DNA of 64,000 nt from positions 124,001 through 188,000 of the forward strand of contig JAJPHN010000044.1 in NCBI GenBank assembly GCA_021325235.1, in the 5' to 3' direction. Shown piece after piece: positions 9,045 to 18,878 of the stretch; within the stretch, counting starts at the first letter, position 1; every line of letters starts with the position of its first letter. Under the pieces are notes generated by a model. It was not told where the DNA came from, ran no database searches, and saw nothing but the letters and a program-made list of their open reading frames with translations. This stretch comes from Terriglobia bacterium (lineage in GTDB: Bacteria > Acidobacteriota > Terriglobia > Bryobacterales > Bryobacteraceae). The translations under genes and the position numbers were made by a program.

Positions 9045-10305
9045 CCGTGGTACCGCTGAGGCGGCCCAGCATAGCGAGTCCGATGTTTTCGGCGTGGAAG
9101 AATTCAGCGGCGATCTTCTGCACCTGCTCGCGGGTAACCGATTCGATGCTCTCGAGCATTTCATCGAGTGACATGAAGCGATCGAAATAGAGCTCCTGGC
9201 GCGCAAGATTCGACATGCGGCTCGAGGTGGATTCGAGGCTGAGCATGAGCGAGCCCTTCAGATAATCTTTGGCCCGGCGCAGCTCCTCCGGATCGATCAG
9301 CTCGTCCTTGAGGATGCGGAATTCTTTTGTGACGGAGCTGATGACCTGGCGCGCGGTTTCAACGCCAGTTCCGGCATATATGGTGAAGCAGCCGGTATCG
9401 CTGAAGAGATTGAGCTCGGAGTAAACGGCGTAGGCGAGCCCCTGCTTTTCGCGAATATTTTGAAACAGACGCGAACTCATGCCCCCGCCGAGGACGGTGT
9501 TCAAGACATACAGCGGGAAGCGCTCCGCATGTGCGAGCGGATAAGCGGGGACGCCCATCGTGATGTGCACCTGCTCAAGCGATTGCTTTTTCTTGATGAT
9601 GATCGGCGCGTGCGGCTTGGGAACCGGACCGGCGGAAGGTTTCGGACGAAAGGGAAGCGCGGCGAACTTATCTTCGATAAGCCGGACGATTTCATGGTGC
9701 TTGAGATTGCCGGCCGCAGTGATCAGAATGTTAGTCGGCGAGTAAACGCGGCTGTAGAAATCAAATAACATTTCTCGGCGGAACTTATTCACCGTGTCCT
9801 TTGTGCCGAGAATAGGTTTGCCGAGCGTATGGCCTTTCCAGAAGTTACTCAGGAACGTTTCATGCAGCACGAATTCCGGCTGATCCGCTTCCATTTTGAT
9901 TTCTTCGAGAATGACGTTCTTTTCTTTCTCGATATCTTCGTCGCGGAACAGCGGATTGAGAACTAAGTCGGAGAGTATGTCGAAGGCAAACGGCAGATGC
10001 TCATCGAGTGTTTTGGTGTTATAGCTGACGAGCTCTTTGCTGGTGAAGGCGTCGAGGCCACCGCCTATGGAATCGACCGAGCGCGCGATGTCCTCGCTCG
10101 AACGATTCTTGGTGCCTTTGAAAAGCATATGTTCGATGAAGTGGGAGACGCCATTTTCCGGACCATGCTCAACGCGGGAGCCACTTCCGACCCAGACGCC
10201 AAGCGAGACCGAGCGTACATACGGCATAGCTTCCGTCACGATGCGAATGCCATTGGAGAGAGTGGCCCGTTCGATTTCGCGGACGTGAGGAGAAACGGAG
10301 ACCAT
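9019..10305 (-). CDS. M16 family zinc metallopeptidase
   Basis: This belongs to the pitrilysin/mitochondrial-processing-peptidase family (M16). The inverted zinc motif HXXEH is present as 'HFIEHMLFKG' (His55, Glu58, His59 from the start used here), with the further conserved Glu-containing helix 'LDAFTSKELVSY'. The inactive C-terminal half of the fold follows, with 'ILGGGMSSRLFQNIREKQGLAY', the standard R/Y substrate-binding segment. At 428 residues it is a single M16A-M16C unit. I chose the ATG at 10305 ('MVSVSPHVREIE'). The frame stays open to about 10380 but would add an unconserved tail overlapping rlmN. There is no signal peptide, so it is probably cytoplasmic. Confidence 0.93.
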   Translation of the reverse strand: MVSVSPHVREIERATLSNGIRIVTEAMPYVRSVSLGVWVGSGSRVEHGPENGVSHFIEHMLFKGTKNRSSEDIARSVDSIGGGLDAFTSKELVSYNTKTLDEHLPFAFDILSDLVLNPLFRDEDIEKEKNVILEEIKMEADQPEFVLHETFLSNFWKGHTLGKPILGTKDTVNKFRREMLFDFYSRVYSPTNILITAAGNLKHHEIVRLIEDKFAALPFRPKPSAGPVPKPHAPIIIKKKQSLEQVHITMGVPAYPLAHAERFPLYVLNTVLGGGMSSRLFQNIREKQGLAYAVYSELNLFSDTGCFTIYAGTGVETARQVISSVTKEFRILKDELIDPEELRRAKDYLKGSLMLSLESTSSRMSNLARQELYFDRFMSLDEMLESIESVTREQVQKIAAEFFHAENIGLAMLGRLSGTTVSREDLVC

Positions 10306-10352
10306 AAGTGAGTAGAGCCTTTCAGCGGACAGACCGATAAACTGAAAACAGG

Positions 10353-11438
10353 ATGCTCGAACAAACGAGGGGAACGGCATTAGTCGGAATGGACTTAGCC
10401 GACCTAAAGAAACTACTCGGCCCCGAGCAACCCAGCTTCCGAGCCCGACAATTGTTTGACGCGCTGTACAGACAACGGGTAGAGAATTTGTCGGATATTA
10501 CTAATTTACCACAAGATATTCGGCATCAATTACTTGCAAACGCCAGCGTGGGTCTGCCCGAGCTCGAGCAGCGCTACGATTCAGGCGACGGAACGCGGCG
10601 CTATCTGCTGCGGCTGGCGGATAACCGGACGGTGGAATCGGTCTGGATGCCGGAAGAGAATCGGGATACGGTGTGCATCTCGAGCCAGGTCGGATGTCCG
10701 GTCGATTGCCGCTTTTGCCTGACAGCTTTGATGGGGCTGGAACGAAACCTCACGGCGGGTGAAATTGTGGGGCAGGTGCTCTATGTGGCGCGAGCGAACG
10801 GGCTGGCGGTTCCGCGCGAACGGCTCAACATCGTGATGATGGGCATGGGCGAGCCGCTGCTGAATCTGGACAACGTGCTCAAGGCGACGCGGCTTTTGAC
10901 GGACCAGACCGGGTTGGGACTTTCGGAAAAGCGCATTACGGTTTCCACCTCCGGCATTATTCCGAAAATGGACGAGCTCGGAGCGGCTGACATTCGCCCG
11001 AAACTCGCGATTTCGCTCAATGCTTCGACTGAAGAACAGCGCCGCGAACTGATGCCGATTACGCGCAAGTATCATCTGCGGGAACTTATCGAAGCCTGCA
11101 AGCGCTACCCGTTGCGTGCCTGGGAAAAATTGACATTCGAGTACGTTTTGCTTAAGAACGTCAATGATTCCGAAGAGGATGCGCGCCGAGTGCTGCGGCT
11201 GCTGGCGCATCTAAACTGCAAGGTGAACCTGATTGCGCTGAACCCCGGGCCGGGCATTCCGTTTGAAACACCGGACGAGGAGCGGGTGCACCGTTTTCAG
11301 CAGATTCTGCGACGGGCGATGCCCTGCTTTATTCGAAAGCCGCGGGGGCGCGATATCTTTGCCGCTTGCGGGCAACTGAAGCGAGTGGCATCGGAAAACC
11401 TGGTGGCAATTGAATCGGCGTTTACTTCGCCGGCTTAG
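10353..11438 (+). CDS. rlmN: 23S rRNA/tRNA adenine-C2 methyltransferase RlmN
   Basis: RlmN methylates A2503 of 23S rRNA and A37 of some tRNAs with a radical-SAM mechanism. The CX3CX2C cluster is Cys115-Cys119-Cys122 ('[11 protein letters not shown]'). The downstream 'MGMGEPLLN', 'ISLNAS' and the C-terminal '[14 protein letters not shown]', carrying the methyl-carrying Cys, are all in place. At 361 residues the length is normal. The start is uncertain: ATG at 10353 or ATG at 10389 ('MDLADLKK'). Neither has a good Shine-Dalgarno sequence at proper spacing. Roughly 10386-10545 uses A/T-ending codons (TTA, CTA, ATT, ACT), unlike the rest of the gene. It overlaps the convergent ThuA-like gene by 17 bases. 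Confidence 0.96.
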   Translation: MLEQTRGTALVGMDLADLKKLLGPEQPSFRARQLFDALYRQRVENLSDITNLPQDIRHQLLANASVGLPELEQRYDSGDGTRRYLLRLADNRTVESVWMPEENRDTVCISSQVGCPVDCRFCLTALMGLERNLTAGEIVGQVLYVARANGLAVPRERLNIVMMGMGEPLLNLDNVLKATRLLTDQTGLGLSEKRITVSTSGIIPKMDELGAADIRPKLAISLNASTEEQRRELMPITRKYHLRELIEACKRYPLRAWEKLTFEYVLLKNVNDSEEDARRVLRLLAHLNCKVNLIALNPGPGIPFETPDEERVHRFQQILRRAMPCFIRKPRGRDIFAACGQLKRVASENLVAIESAFTSPA

Positions 11439-12276
11439 GATGTGACGCGGTGCTGCCCTCGGTAAGTCCCAGCACCCATTTAATCGCTTCGAAATACATC
11501 TTCTGGATATCGGGACCGTCCCAGGCTTCCTGCGTGTGGCCGAGGGTGGAATAGAAGACGCGGCCCTTGCCGTACATCTTCGACCATGCGACGGCGAAAT
11601 CGTGGTCCTGGCGATGAATGCGCGGATTGTTGCTGTAATCGAGCTTTGATTCATCGAGCCGCAGGAGGACGTTCACTTTGTCGCGCGACCAGTTCTTCGC
11701 CTGATAGATCTCGTCGTACTTGACGAACTCGTGCGGAAAGTGGCGAACGGCTGGGAAATCGGGATCCTCGACGATGATGGGGGCGTTGAAGGTAAACCAG
11801 GGATGTTCATTAAACCAGCCGCCGATCATCTCGCCGTATTCGGGCCAGTTGTAGTTCGTGTCGAGCGCGGCGTGGATGCCCACAAAGCCCTTGCCGTCGT
11901 CCTTGATAAACGACATCATGTCAGATTTCTGATCGGGGCTGAGGTCGAGCTCGCCGGTGGTGCTGGCGAAAATGAGCGCGTCGAATTTGTTCAGGTTTTT
12001 CGCGTTCCGGCCGAGATCGCGCTTGGTGATGAGCTCGGTATCGGTGCGCAGGGTGGCTTCCCAGAGTCGGGTCTCGTGGCCCATGCGCCAGATAGTGGCC
12101 ATGGCGTTCGGGATGGAATCGTGCTCAAACCCCTTGGTCTGGGAGACTACCAGGATATGGGCCATGCCTTTAGGCGGCAGCTTCTCCGGACCCGTCTGGG
12201 CAGCGGCGAAATGTAACACGCCGAAGCCCGCAACAATCGCCAACGCCATTCCGGGTGCAGAGCGAAGAGTCATCAT
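11422..12276 (-). CDS. secreted ThuA-like domain protein
   Basis: The protein has an N-terminal signal peptide (hydrophobic '[19 protein letters not shown]') and a ThuA-like (class-I amidotransferase-like) domain. Family markers are '[16 protein letters not shown]', '[13 protein letters not shown]', '[25 protein letters not shown]' and '[18 protein letters not shown]'. ThuA was named for trehalose utilisation, and secreted relatives are common in acidobacteria and planctomycetes next to sugar-degrading enzymes. Their reaction is not established. GGGAGG at 12281-12286 lies 4 bases before the ATG at 12276 and 7 bases before the second ATG at 12273, so either may be used. The TTG further upstream lies inside this site and is unlikely. 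Confidence 0.88.
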   Translation of the reverse strand: MMTLRSAPGMALAIVAGFGVLHFAAAQTGPEKLPPKGMAHILVVSQTKGFEHDSIPNAMATIWRMGHETRLWEATLRTDTELITKRDLGRNAKNLNKFDALIFASTTGELDLSPDQKSDMMSFIKDDGKGFVGIHAALDTNYNWPEYGEMIGGWFNEHPWFTFNAPIIVEDPDFPAVRHFPHEFVKYDEIYQAKNWSRDKVNVLLRLDESKLDYSNNPRIHRQDHDFAVAWSKMYGKGRVFYSTLGHTQEAWDGPDIQKMYFEAIKWVLGLTEGSTASHPKPAK

Positions 12277-12372
12277 GTAACCTCCCAAGCATCAGAAACG
12301 TTATCACAGCAACATTATTGGCCGGCTACGCATCTCAGTTTCGACATGAATTCCGCGGGATAAGAGAACCGT

Positions 12373-13002
12373 TTGAAGCGCCTTCTGCATTCTCTGCTGC
12401 ATTTTCTGTTTCACCTCGGCTATTTCGGGCCGTTCGTGATGGGCGTTTTCGACTCTTCGTTCCTGTTTCTGCCGTTTGGCAACGACCTGCTGGTGGTGGC
12501 GCTGACGGCCCGGCATCATCAGGGCTATTTGCTGTACGTTGTCTCGGCGGTTTGCGGCTCGACGGTCGGTGTGTTTCTGCTGGACATAGTCGCGCGCAAA
12601 CTGGGCGAAGCGGGCGTGACGAAAGTAGCCGGAAAGCGCCGGTTTGCTTATCTGCAGAAGAAGATCACGCAGCATGGGGGGAAGGTACTGGCGCTGGCGT
12701 GCCTGGCGCCTCCGCCGTTTCCATTCACGATGGCCATTGCCGTAACCAGCGCGCTCGAATATCCGAGAAAACGGCTGCTAGGGATTGTGGCGGCCTGCCG
12801 GGCGGTACGATTTCTGATCTTGGGGGCGCTCGCGATTCGTTTCGGGCGGGCCATTTTGCATTTCGCCGATTCGGCTGCTTTCAAGGGCTTCATGTACGTT
12901 TTCACGGCCTTGTGCCTGGCCGGGAGCGTGTATTCGGCCGTGAACTGGATTCGCAAGAGCCGATCGCCGCGCGCCGGAGGGCCCGCCGAGCAGCCTGCCT
13001 GA
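12373..13002 (+). CDS. DedA/VTT-domain membrane protein
   Basis: This 209-residue integral membrane protein is of the VTT (DedA/YqaA-like) superfamily. Members are undecaprenyl-phosphate or phospholipid transporters or are uncharacterised. The motif region 'GVFDSSFLFLPFGNDLLVVAL' (re-entrant loop with acidic residues) and 'ACLAPPPFPFTMAIAVTSAL' replace the classical 'RF.PG.R' loop, placing it closer to YqaA than to DedA proper. Several hydrophobic segments follow and it ends in a basic C-terminus. The start is a TTG at 12373 preceded by AAGAGAA. It is divergent from the ThuA-like gene. Confidence 0.82.
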   Translation: MKRLLHSLLHFLFHLGYFGPFVMGVFDSSFLFLPFGNDLLVVALTARHHQGYLLYVVSAVCGSTVGVFLLDIVARKLGEAGVTKVAGKRRFAYLQKKITQHGGKVLALACLAPPPFPFTMAIAVTSALEYPRKRLLGIVAACRAVRFLILGALAIRFGRAILHFADSAAFKGFMYVFTALCLAGSVYSAVNWIRKSRSPRAGGPAEQPA

Positions 13003-13106
13003 GGCGGATGAAATTGCGCAGCGAGGCGTTTGCTGTAATTAGAATTGCTCGCACATTTTTCATGCCGCTGGAGCGGGTAAAGGGCGGCAGATAAGCCAAC
13101 GCTGCT

Positions 13107-16100
13107 ATGTGGATTGTTCGTCTTGCACTGCGGCGTCCGTACACGTTTGTCGTGCTGGCGCTGATGCTGTTCATTCTGGCGCCGGTCGTGATCACGCGGA
13201 CGCCGACCGACATTTTTCCGAACATCGATATTCCGGTTGTGAGCGTGGTCTGGCAATACAACGGGCTTTCGGCGCAGGATATGTCGGAGCGCATCGTTTA
13301 CATCACGGAGCGAGCGCTGACGACGACGGTGAACAATATCGAGCACGTCGAATCGCAGTCGATGAACGGCCGCGCGGTGGTGAAGATCTTCTTCCAGCCG
13401 CATGTGGACATCAGCACGGCGATCGCACAGGTGACGGCGATTTCACAGACGCAGATCCGGCAGCTTCCGGCCGGCACGACGCCGCCGCTGATTATCGAAT
13501 ACAACGCCTCGACGGTGCCGATTCTGCAGCTGGCGATGTCGGGGCAGGGGATCAGCGAGCAGCAGCTTTACGATCTCGGCTCGAACTTTATTCGTCCGCA
13601 GCTTGTGACGGTGCCCGGCACAGCGATTCCGAATCTCTACGGTGGCAAGCAGCGCCAGGTTCAGGTGGATCTTGACATACCGGCGCTGCAGGCCAAAGGG
13701 CTTTCACCGAACGATGTGGTGAACGCGCTGGACGCGCAGAACCTGATTCTGCCGGCGGGAACGTCTAAGATCGGCCCGCTTGAATACGACGTTGAGATGA
13801 ATGGGAGCCCGGCGAGCGTGGCGGAGCTCAACGATCTTCCGATTCGCTCGGCAAACGGAGCCACCATCTACGTGCGGGATGTGGCGCACGTGCGCGATGG
13901 TTATCCGCCGCAGACCAATGTCGTGCGCTCGGACGGCATTCGCGGCGCCCTCATGTCGATTCTCAAGTCGGGCGATGAATCCACGCTCGATATTGTTTCG
14001 GGGATTCGGCATCTGCTTCCGCGCGTGCTGGCGGGCTTACCGCCCAATCTGCGAGTGACGCCGGTGGCGGATCAGTCTATTTTTGTGCGCGCGTCGATCA
14101 CCGGTGTAGTTCGCGAGGCGCTGATTGCGGCGTGCCTGACCGCGTTCATGATCCTGGTGTTTCTGGGCAGCTGGCGGAGCACGCTGATCATCGCGGTTTC
14201 CATTCCGCTCTCGATTCTCTGCTCGCTCTTTCTGCTCAGCGCGCTGGGCGAGACCATCAACATCATGACGCTGGGCGGTCTTGCGCTAGCGGTCGGCATT
14301 CTGGTTGACGACGCTACGGTGGAGATCGAGAACATCAACCGAAATTTCGAGATGGGCAAAGAGATCGAGCAGGCGATTCTGGATGGCGCGGCGCAGATTG
14401 CGGTGCCGGCGTTTGTCTCTACGCTCAGCATCTGCATTGTTTTCGTGCCGATGTTTTTCCTGACCGGCGTGGCGCGCTACCTCTTCGTTCCCCTGGCGGA
14501 GGCTGTTTCTTTCGCCATGCTCGCTTCCTATGTTTTGTCGAGAACGCTGGTTCCGACGCTCGCCAAGTATCTGCTGCGAGGTCATTCGCATCACGAAGCG
14601 CTGGCGCATGCCGATCGCAAGAATCTGTTCGTGCGTATGCAGCAGATGTTTGAAAACGGGTTTGAGCGATTCCGGCAAGGCTATCGCGGGCTGCTGGAAG
14701 GCGCCGTGCGGCACGCGCGAATCTTCACAGCGTTGTTTTTCGCGGGAGCGCTGGCTTCAATGGTCTTGCTATTTCCCTGGCTCGGCGAGGACTTTTTCCC
14801 AAACATCGACGCGGGGCAGTTCAAGCTGCACCTGCGCGCGCAAACCGGGACGCGTATCGAAGAGACAGCCGATTTGTGCGACCGCATCGATGGCGCCATC
14901 CGGCGTGTGATTCCGGCGAGCGAGGTTTCGAACATTCTCGACAACATCGGCCTGCCGTATAGCGGGATCAATACCTCGTACAGCAATTCGGGCGCGATCG
15001 GTCCGGCGGATGCGGATATTCAGGTTTCACTAGAAGAGCATCACCATCCGACCATCGATTACATCCGGCGCCTGCGCACTACACTGCCAGAAGAATTTCC
15101 CGGAGTGACCTTTTATTTTCTTCCGGCTGACATGGTTTCGCAGATTTTGAATTTCGGACTGCCGGCGCCGATAGACGTGCAGATTGTCGGGCCGGCGCAG
15201 CAGGCGAACCGGCTGTTTGCAGACCGGCTGTTGCAGCGGGTCAAATACATTCCGGGAATCGCGGACCTGCGCATCCAGCAACCGTTCAATCAGCCGAAGC
15301 TCTATGTGAATGTGGACCGAACGAAGGCGCAGCTGGTGGGTTACAGCGCGAAAGACGTCGCCAACAACCTGCTGATCACGCTGAGCGGAAGCTTTCAGAC
15401 CTCGCCCACTTTCTGGCTGAATCCGAAAAGCGGTGTGACGTATAACATTGCCGCGCAGAGCCAGGAGTACAACATGGATTCTTTGCAGGATCTGAACAAT
15501 ATTCCGGTTGCCGGGCCGGGCGCGTCGCCACAGATTTTGCGCGGGGTCGCGACAATTCACCGCGGTCAGGGGCTCGGAACGGTGTCGCACTACAACATTG
15601 CGCCCGTTATCGATCTCTACGCATCGGTGGATGGAACGGACCTTGGCAGCGTGGCGAGCCAGCTTGGAAATATTGTGCAGCGGGAAGAGAAATCGCTGCC
15701 GCGCGGTTCGCGGGTGGTGATTCGAGGGCAGGTGGAGACGATGCGAACGTCGTTCCGCGGCCTGATCGCGGGGCTGCTGTTTTCCATCGTTCTCGTTTAC
15801 ATGCTGATTGTGATCAATTTTCAATCGTGGCTGGATCCGTTCATCATCATCTCGGCATTACCGGCCGCCCTTGCGGGCATTGTCTGGTTTTTGTTCCTGA
15901 CGCATACGACCGTGAGCGTCCCGGCGCTGACGGGATCGATTATGTGTATGGGTGTCGCGACCGCGAACAGCATTCTGGTGGTGAGTTTTGCGAAGGAACA
16001 GCTGCCTGATGTGGAGAGCGCGGCGGAAGCGGCGGTGCTTGCCGGATTCACGCGATTTCGTCCGGTGCTGATGACGGCGCTGGCGATGATTATCGGTATG

Positions 16101-16253
16101 CTGCCGATGGCGCTGGGGCTGGGCGAAGGCGGGGAACAGAATGCGCCGCTCGGGCGGGCGGTCATCGGCGGACTGTTGTTTGCCACGGCGGCGACATTAT
16201 TCTTCGTGCCAGTCTTTTTCAGCCTCTTGCACGGACGGCGGCAAAAGTCGTGA
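13107..16253 (+). CDS. RND efflux transporter, inner-membrane pump (AcrB/MdtB-like)
   Basis: The 1048-residue protein has the full RND architecture: TM1 at the N-terminus, a large periplasmic loop, TM2-7, a second periplasmic loop and TM8-12. The TM4 proton-relay motif is intact in 'VGILVDDATVEIENI' (adjacent Asp pair). Other family signatures are 'RTPTDIFPNIDIPVV' near the start and 'GLPAPIDVQIVGP'. It belongs to the hydrophobe/amphiphile type (HAE1-like) rather than the heavy-metal type. The gene overlaps the adaptor gene downstream by 4 bases, so the two form a translationally coupled pump-adaptor pair. No TolC-type outer-membrane channel gene is adjacent. The substrate cannot be told from sequence. 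Confidence 0.95.
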   Translation: MWIVRLALRRPYTFVVLALMLFILAPVVITRTPTDIFPNIDIPVVSVVWQYNGLSAQDMSERIVYITERALTTTVNNIEHVESQSMNGRAVVKIFFQPHVDISTAIAQVTAISQTQIRQLPAGTTPPLIIEYNASTVPILQLAMSGQGISEQQLYDLGSNFIRPQLVTVPGTAIPNLYGGKQRQVQVDLDIPALQAKGLSPNDVVNALDAQNLILPAGTSKIGPLEYDVEMNGSPASVAELNDLPIRSANGATIYVRDVAHVRDGYPPQTNVVRSDGIRGALMSILKSGDESTLDIVSGIRHLLPRVLAGLPPNLRVTPVADQSIFVRASITGVVREALIAACLTAFMILVFLGSWRSTLIIAVSIPLSILCSLFLLSALGETINIMTLGGLALAVGILVDDATVEIENINRNFEMGKEIEQAILDGAAQIAVPAFVSTLSICIVFVPMFFLTGVARYLFVPLAEAVSFAMLASYVLSRTLVPTLAKYLLRGHSHHEALAHADRKNLFVRMQQMFENGFERFRQGYRGLLEGAVRHARIFTALFFAGALASMVLLFPWLGEDFFPNIDAGQFKLHLRAQTGTRIEETADLCDRIDGAIRRVIPASEVSNILDNIGLPYSGINTSYSNSGAIGPADADIQVSLEEHHHPTIDYIRRLRTTLPEEFPGVTFYFLPADMVSQILNFGLPAPIDVQIVGPAQQANRLFADRLLQRVKYIPGIADLRIQQPFNQPKLYVNVDRTKAQLVGYSAKDVANNLLITLSGSFQTSPTFWLNPKSGVTYNIAAQSQEYNMDSLQDLNNIPVAGPGASPQILRGVATIHRGQGLGTVSHYNIAPVIDLYASVDGTDLGSVASQLGNIVQREEKSLPRGSRVVIRGQVETMRTSFRGLIAGLLFSIVLVYMLIVINFQSWLDPFIIISALPAALAGIVWFLFLTHTTVSVPALTGSIMCMGVATANSILVVSFAKEQLPDVESAAEAAVLAGFTRFRPVLMTALAMIIGMLPMALGLGEGGEQNAPLGRAVIGGLLFATAATLFFVPVFFSLLHGRRQKS

Positions 16254-17416
16254 GTACAAAACGCCGTTTCGGGTTTTTCATAGGGCTGCTGGTAATTGCG
16301 GCAATCGCCGTAGCGCTGGCTGCGTTTGGAATTGTGCCGCGGCTGCGTGCGCGGCAGATCCTGCGGGAGCAGACGAATCGTGCCGCTTTGCCGGCGGTCA
16401 GCGTGGTGTCACCGGTGCGGGGGAATCCGGCTGAAGAGGTGATCCTGCCGGGTAACATACAGGCGTTTATCGATGCGCCGATCTACGCGCGCACGAATGG
16501 GTATTTGAAGCACTGGTATTTCGATATCGGCTCCCATGTGAAAAAGGGACAACTGCTGGCCGAAATCGAAAGCCCGGAAGTAGATCGTCAACTCGAACAG
16601 GCGAAAGAAGACCTGCGGACGGAGCAGGCGAATCTGGAACTCGCGCAGATCACGGCCAAACGTTATGTCGATCTGTTCAAGACCGATTCGGTAGCGAAAC
16701 AGGACGTCGATAACGCCGTGCAAACAGCGGCCGCGCGGGTTGCCACAGTCAAGTCCGCGCAGGCGAACGTGCAGCGATTGCAGCAGCTGGTCGATTTCGA
16801 AAAGATCTACGTGCCATTTGATGGAGTGATCACGGCGCGCAACACCGACATCGGGCAGTTGATCGATTCCGGCTCGTCCGGCGGTCCAACTCGCGAGTTG
16901 TTTCATATTGCCGCGATCGACAGGCTGCGCGTCTTTGTGCAGGTTCCTCAGGTGTACTCGCATGTTGCCGTTCCGGGGCTTGGGGCAGACCTGACATTGC
17001 CCGAGATGCCGGGCCGTCGCTTTCCGGGAACGCTGGTGCGGACGGCGCGCGCGATTGATCCAGGGACGCGAACGCTGACGGTCGAGGTCGACGTGGTGAA
17101 TTCAACCGGGTTGCTGTTTCCGGGCGCCTACACGGAAATCCATTTCAAGATGCGCTCGGCAACGCCTTCGCTGGTAATTCCGGCGACGTCGCTGATTTTT
17201 CGCTCACAGGGGCCGCAGGTTCCTGTGGTGGATCAATCAAACCGTGTGCATCTGCTGGCGGTCACACTTGGCAAGGATTTCGGCAACACGGTGGAGGTGC
17301 TGACCGGGTTGCCGGCAGATTCCCGAATTGTGGCGAACCCGCCGGATTCACTGGTGGACGGCGAAATGGTACGAATCGTACAGCCAAAACGAAGCGAAAC
17401 GGCGGCCGAAGAATAA
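16250..17416 (+). CDS. RND efflux adaptor (HlyD/AcrA-type membrane fusion protein)
   Basis: This 388-residue periplasmic adaptor links the RND pump to an outer-membrane channel. There is a single N-terminal membrane anchor ('FFIGLLVIAAIAVALAAFGI'). The lipoyl half-motif follows ('RTNGYLKHWYFDIGSHVKKG'), then a long alpha-helical hairpin (about residues 110-180, 'VDRQLEQAKEDLRTEQANLE'), the second lipoyl half ('YVPFDGVITARNTDIGQL') and a beta-barrel domain. It starts with GTG, which overlaps the TGA of the pump gene. A perfect hairpin lies just after its stop. Confidence 0.94.
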   Translation: MSTKRRFGFFIGLLVIAAIAVALAAFGIVPRLRARQILREQTNRAALPAVSVVSPVRGNPAEEVILPGNIQAFIDAPIYARTNGYLKHWYFDIGSHVKKGQLLAEIESPEVDRQLEQAKEDLRTEQANLELAQITAKRYVDLFKTDSVAKQDVDNAVQTAAARVATVKSAQANVQRLQQLVDFEKIYVPFDGVITARNTDIGQLIDSGSSGGPTRELFHIAAIDRLRVFVQVPQVYSHVAVPGLGADLTLPEMPGRRFPGTLVRTARAIDPGTRTLTVEVDVVNSTGLLFPGAYTEIHFKMRSATPSLVIPATSLIFRSQGPQVPVVDQSNRVHLLAVTLGKDFGNTVEVLTGLPADSRIVANPPDSLVDGEMVRIVQPKRSETAAEE

Positions 17417-17418
17417 AA

Positions 17419-17447
17419 GGCCGCGCACTTGTTTATCGTGCGCGGCC
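17419..17447. terminator. hairpin terminator shared by convergent genes
   Basis: GGCCGCGCAC (17419-17428) and GTGCGCGGCC (17438-17447) form a perfect 10-bp stem with a 9-base loop. Read on the minus strand it is followed by TTTTATT, so it fits a Rho-independent terminator for the DUF2383 gene. Read on the plus strand it is followed by CTCTCCC and would be weak, though it may still slow transcription from the pump operon. Confidence 0.8.
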
Positions 17448-17468
17448 CTCTCCCGAATCGAGAAACGG

Positions 17469-17918
17469 TCAGGCCTGGGCGGCCTGGCGGCTGTGCTTGA
17501 GATTGCTCACTGTATTGTGCGCTTCGAGCACACCCTGATACTGGCGCTCGATAATCGTTTTGATATTGGCCGGCAGTGTCTTTTCAAGGGCTTCGGAATA
17601 GGCCTTCTTGGCAGCATCTTCGCCCGCTTCGGCCTCGTTCACAATGGCCGTGTCCTCATTCCGCGAGAGCGCTTCCTTCAAATGGATCCAGCCGCGGTGC
17701 AGGCTGGCGGCGACATGGCCGTGCTCTGCCGGCTTCTCGCCGAGTGAACTGACCAAACCCTGCAATTCCTGGGCGTATGAAGCCCGCTGTGTTGCATAGC
17801 GATCAAAAAGCGAGCGCAACGAAGAATCTTTCACCTTCTCGGCGGCTGTCTTGAAGCCTTCTGCGCCATCTTTAGCCGTTTCAATCAATCCATTCAGCAC
17901 ATCTGCGACATCACTCAT
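17469..17918 (-). CDS. DUF2383 / PA2169 family four-helix protein
   Basis: This 149-residue all-helical protein matches the DUF2383 (PA2169) family, which has a ferritin-like four-helix bundle and unknown function and is often linked to stress conditions. Typical segments are 'VLNGLIETAKDGAEGFKTAAEKV', 'YAQELQGLVSSLGEKP' and 'LHRGWIHLKEALSRNEDTAI'. There is no signal peptide. The clustered metal ligands of true ferritins are not evident. The gene stands alone and is followed by a strong hairpin terminator. Confidence 0.88.
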   Translation of the reverse strand: MSDVADVLNGLIETAKDGAEGFKTAAEKVKDSSLRSLFDRYATQRASYAQELQGLVSSLGEKPAEHGHVAASLHRGWIHLKEALSRNEDTAIVNEAEAGEDAAKKAYSEALEKTLPANIKTIIERQYQGVLEAHNTVSNLKHSRQAAQA

Positions 17919-18041
17919 CTACGTTTATGCCTCCCACCGTTTGACCAGCCTGGGCGAAAACCATTTCGTTTTCCGCAGCACGCCCCCGCTTATACTCAAA
18001 TCGGAACCAGCGATTCAGCTTACGGTTTCCCGCTCTCGAAA

Positions 18042-18878
18042 ATGCTTCAAACGATTCAAAAATCGACGGCGTTGCTGCTAATGAGCTGCGTACTTGCGGC
18101 GGATCAGAAGCCGCAGGGCAACTCGAACAAGTACGAAGACTCGGCCTGGAGCATTCTGGTTGCCGGCATGCAGGATAAGAGCGCGGAGCGAAGGGCGCAG
18201 GCGATTTCCAGTCTCGATCTGCTGGCGGGTGAGCCTCGCGCGATTGCGGCGGCGGAAAGTGCGCTGAAGGACACCAGCTCGGGTGTGCGGGTGGCAGCCA
18301 TCAACGCACTCGGGGACATGAATGCGCGCGCATCGCTGCCCAAGATCAAAGCTTTGATTGCCGATGCGGACGGGAAGATGCTGGTCGCGATTGCGGCGGT
18401 GCTCAAGAAATTCGAGGATCCGGAGGGAAACGAAATCTATTACGAGATTCTGACGGGCACCCGGAAGGCTGGCGGCGGCATCCTGTCGGGCATCAAGGAT
18501 CGCAAGAATCTGGAGCGCATGGGGATTGAAGAAGCGATCGGGTTTGTGCCGTTTGGCGGGATCGGTCTGGGCGCCTACTACTATTTCCGGCAGAACGCCT
18601 CTGCGAATAGCGGGCTACTGGCGCTTGCGGCTCTGGCGCTTGCGACGGACCCCGATCCGGCAACGGAGAAGGCGCTGATTCAGGCCTCGTACGACGATGC
18701 GGATCCGGTGAAAGTGGCGGCGCTGCGCGCGCTCGCAAAACGCGGTAACCCGGCTGTGATTGAACAGATCGGGCCGGCTATGCAATCGGACAAGCCAATT
18801 GTCAGCTATACGGCAGCAGCTGCGGTTCTGCGTTTGAGCCACGCGCAGAAGCACGCCCACCGCGGGGGCGTTCGCTGA
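18042..18878 (+). CDS. exported HEAT-repeat protein
   Basis: This 278-residue protein has a short N-terminal export signal ('KSTALLLMSCVLAADQ', possibly a lipoprotein signal because of the Cys). HEAT/PBS-lyase-like helical repeats follow: 'RRAQAISSLDLLAGEPRAI', 'GVRVAAINALGDMNARASL', 'DADGKMLVAIAAVLKK' and 'VKVAALRALAKRGNPAV'. A glycine-rich hydrophobic insert ('GFVPFGGIGLGAYYYF') breaks the repeats near residue 175. Such repeats usually mediate protein-protein contacts, and no enzymatic motif is seen. It is convergent with the ADOP permease gene, with no spare bases between the two stops. Confidence 0.82.
   Translation: MLQTIQKSTALLLMSCVLAADQKPQGNSNKYEDSAWSILVAGMQDKSAERRAQAISSLDLLAGEPRAIAAAESALKDTSSGVRVAAINALGDMNARASLPKIKALIADADGKMLVAIAAVLKKFEDPEGNEIYYEILTGTRKAGGGILSGIKDRKNLERMGIEEAIGFVPFGGIGLGAYYYFRQNASANSGLLALAALALATDPDPATEKALIQASYDDADPVKVAALRALAKRGNPAVIEQIGPAMQSDKPIVSYTAAAAVLRLSHAQKHAHRGGVR

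Noticed and set aside
13014-13041. Possible promoter before the RND pump gene (TTGCGC, 16 bases, TAATTA)
   Set aside because: The -35 and -10 boxes match poorly, and such pairs are common by chance.
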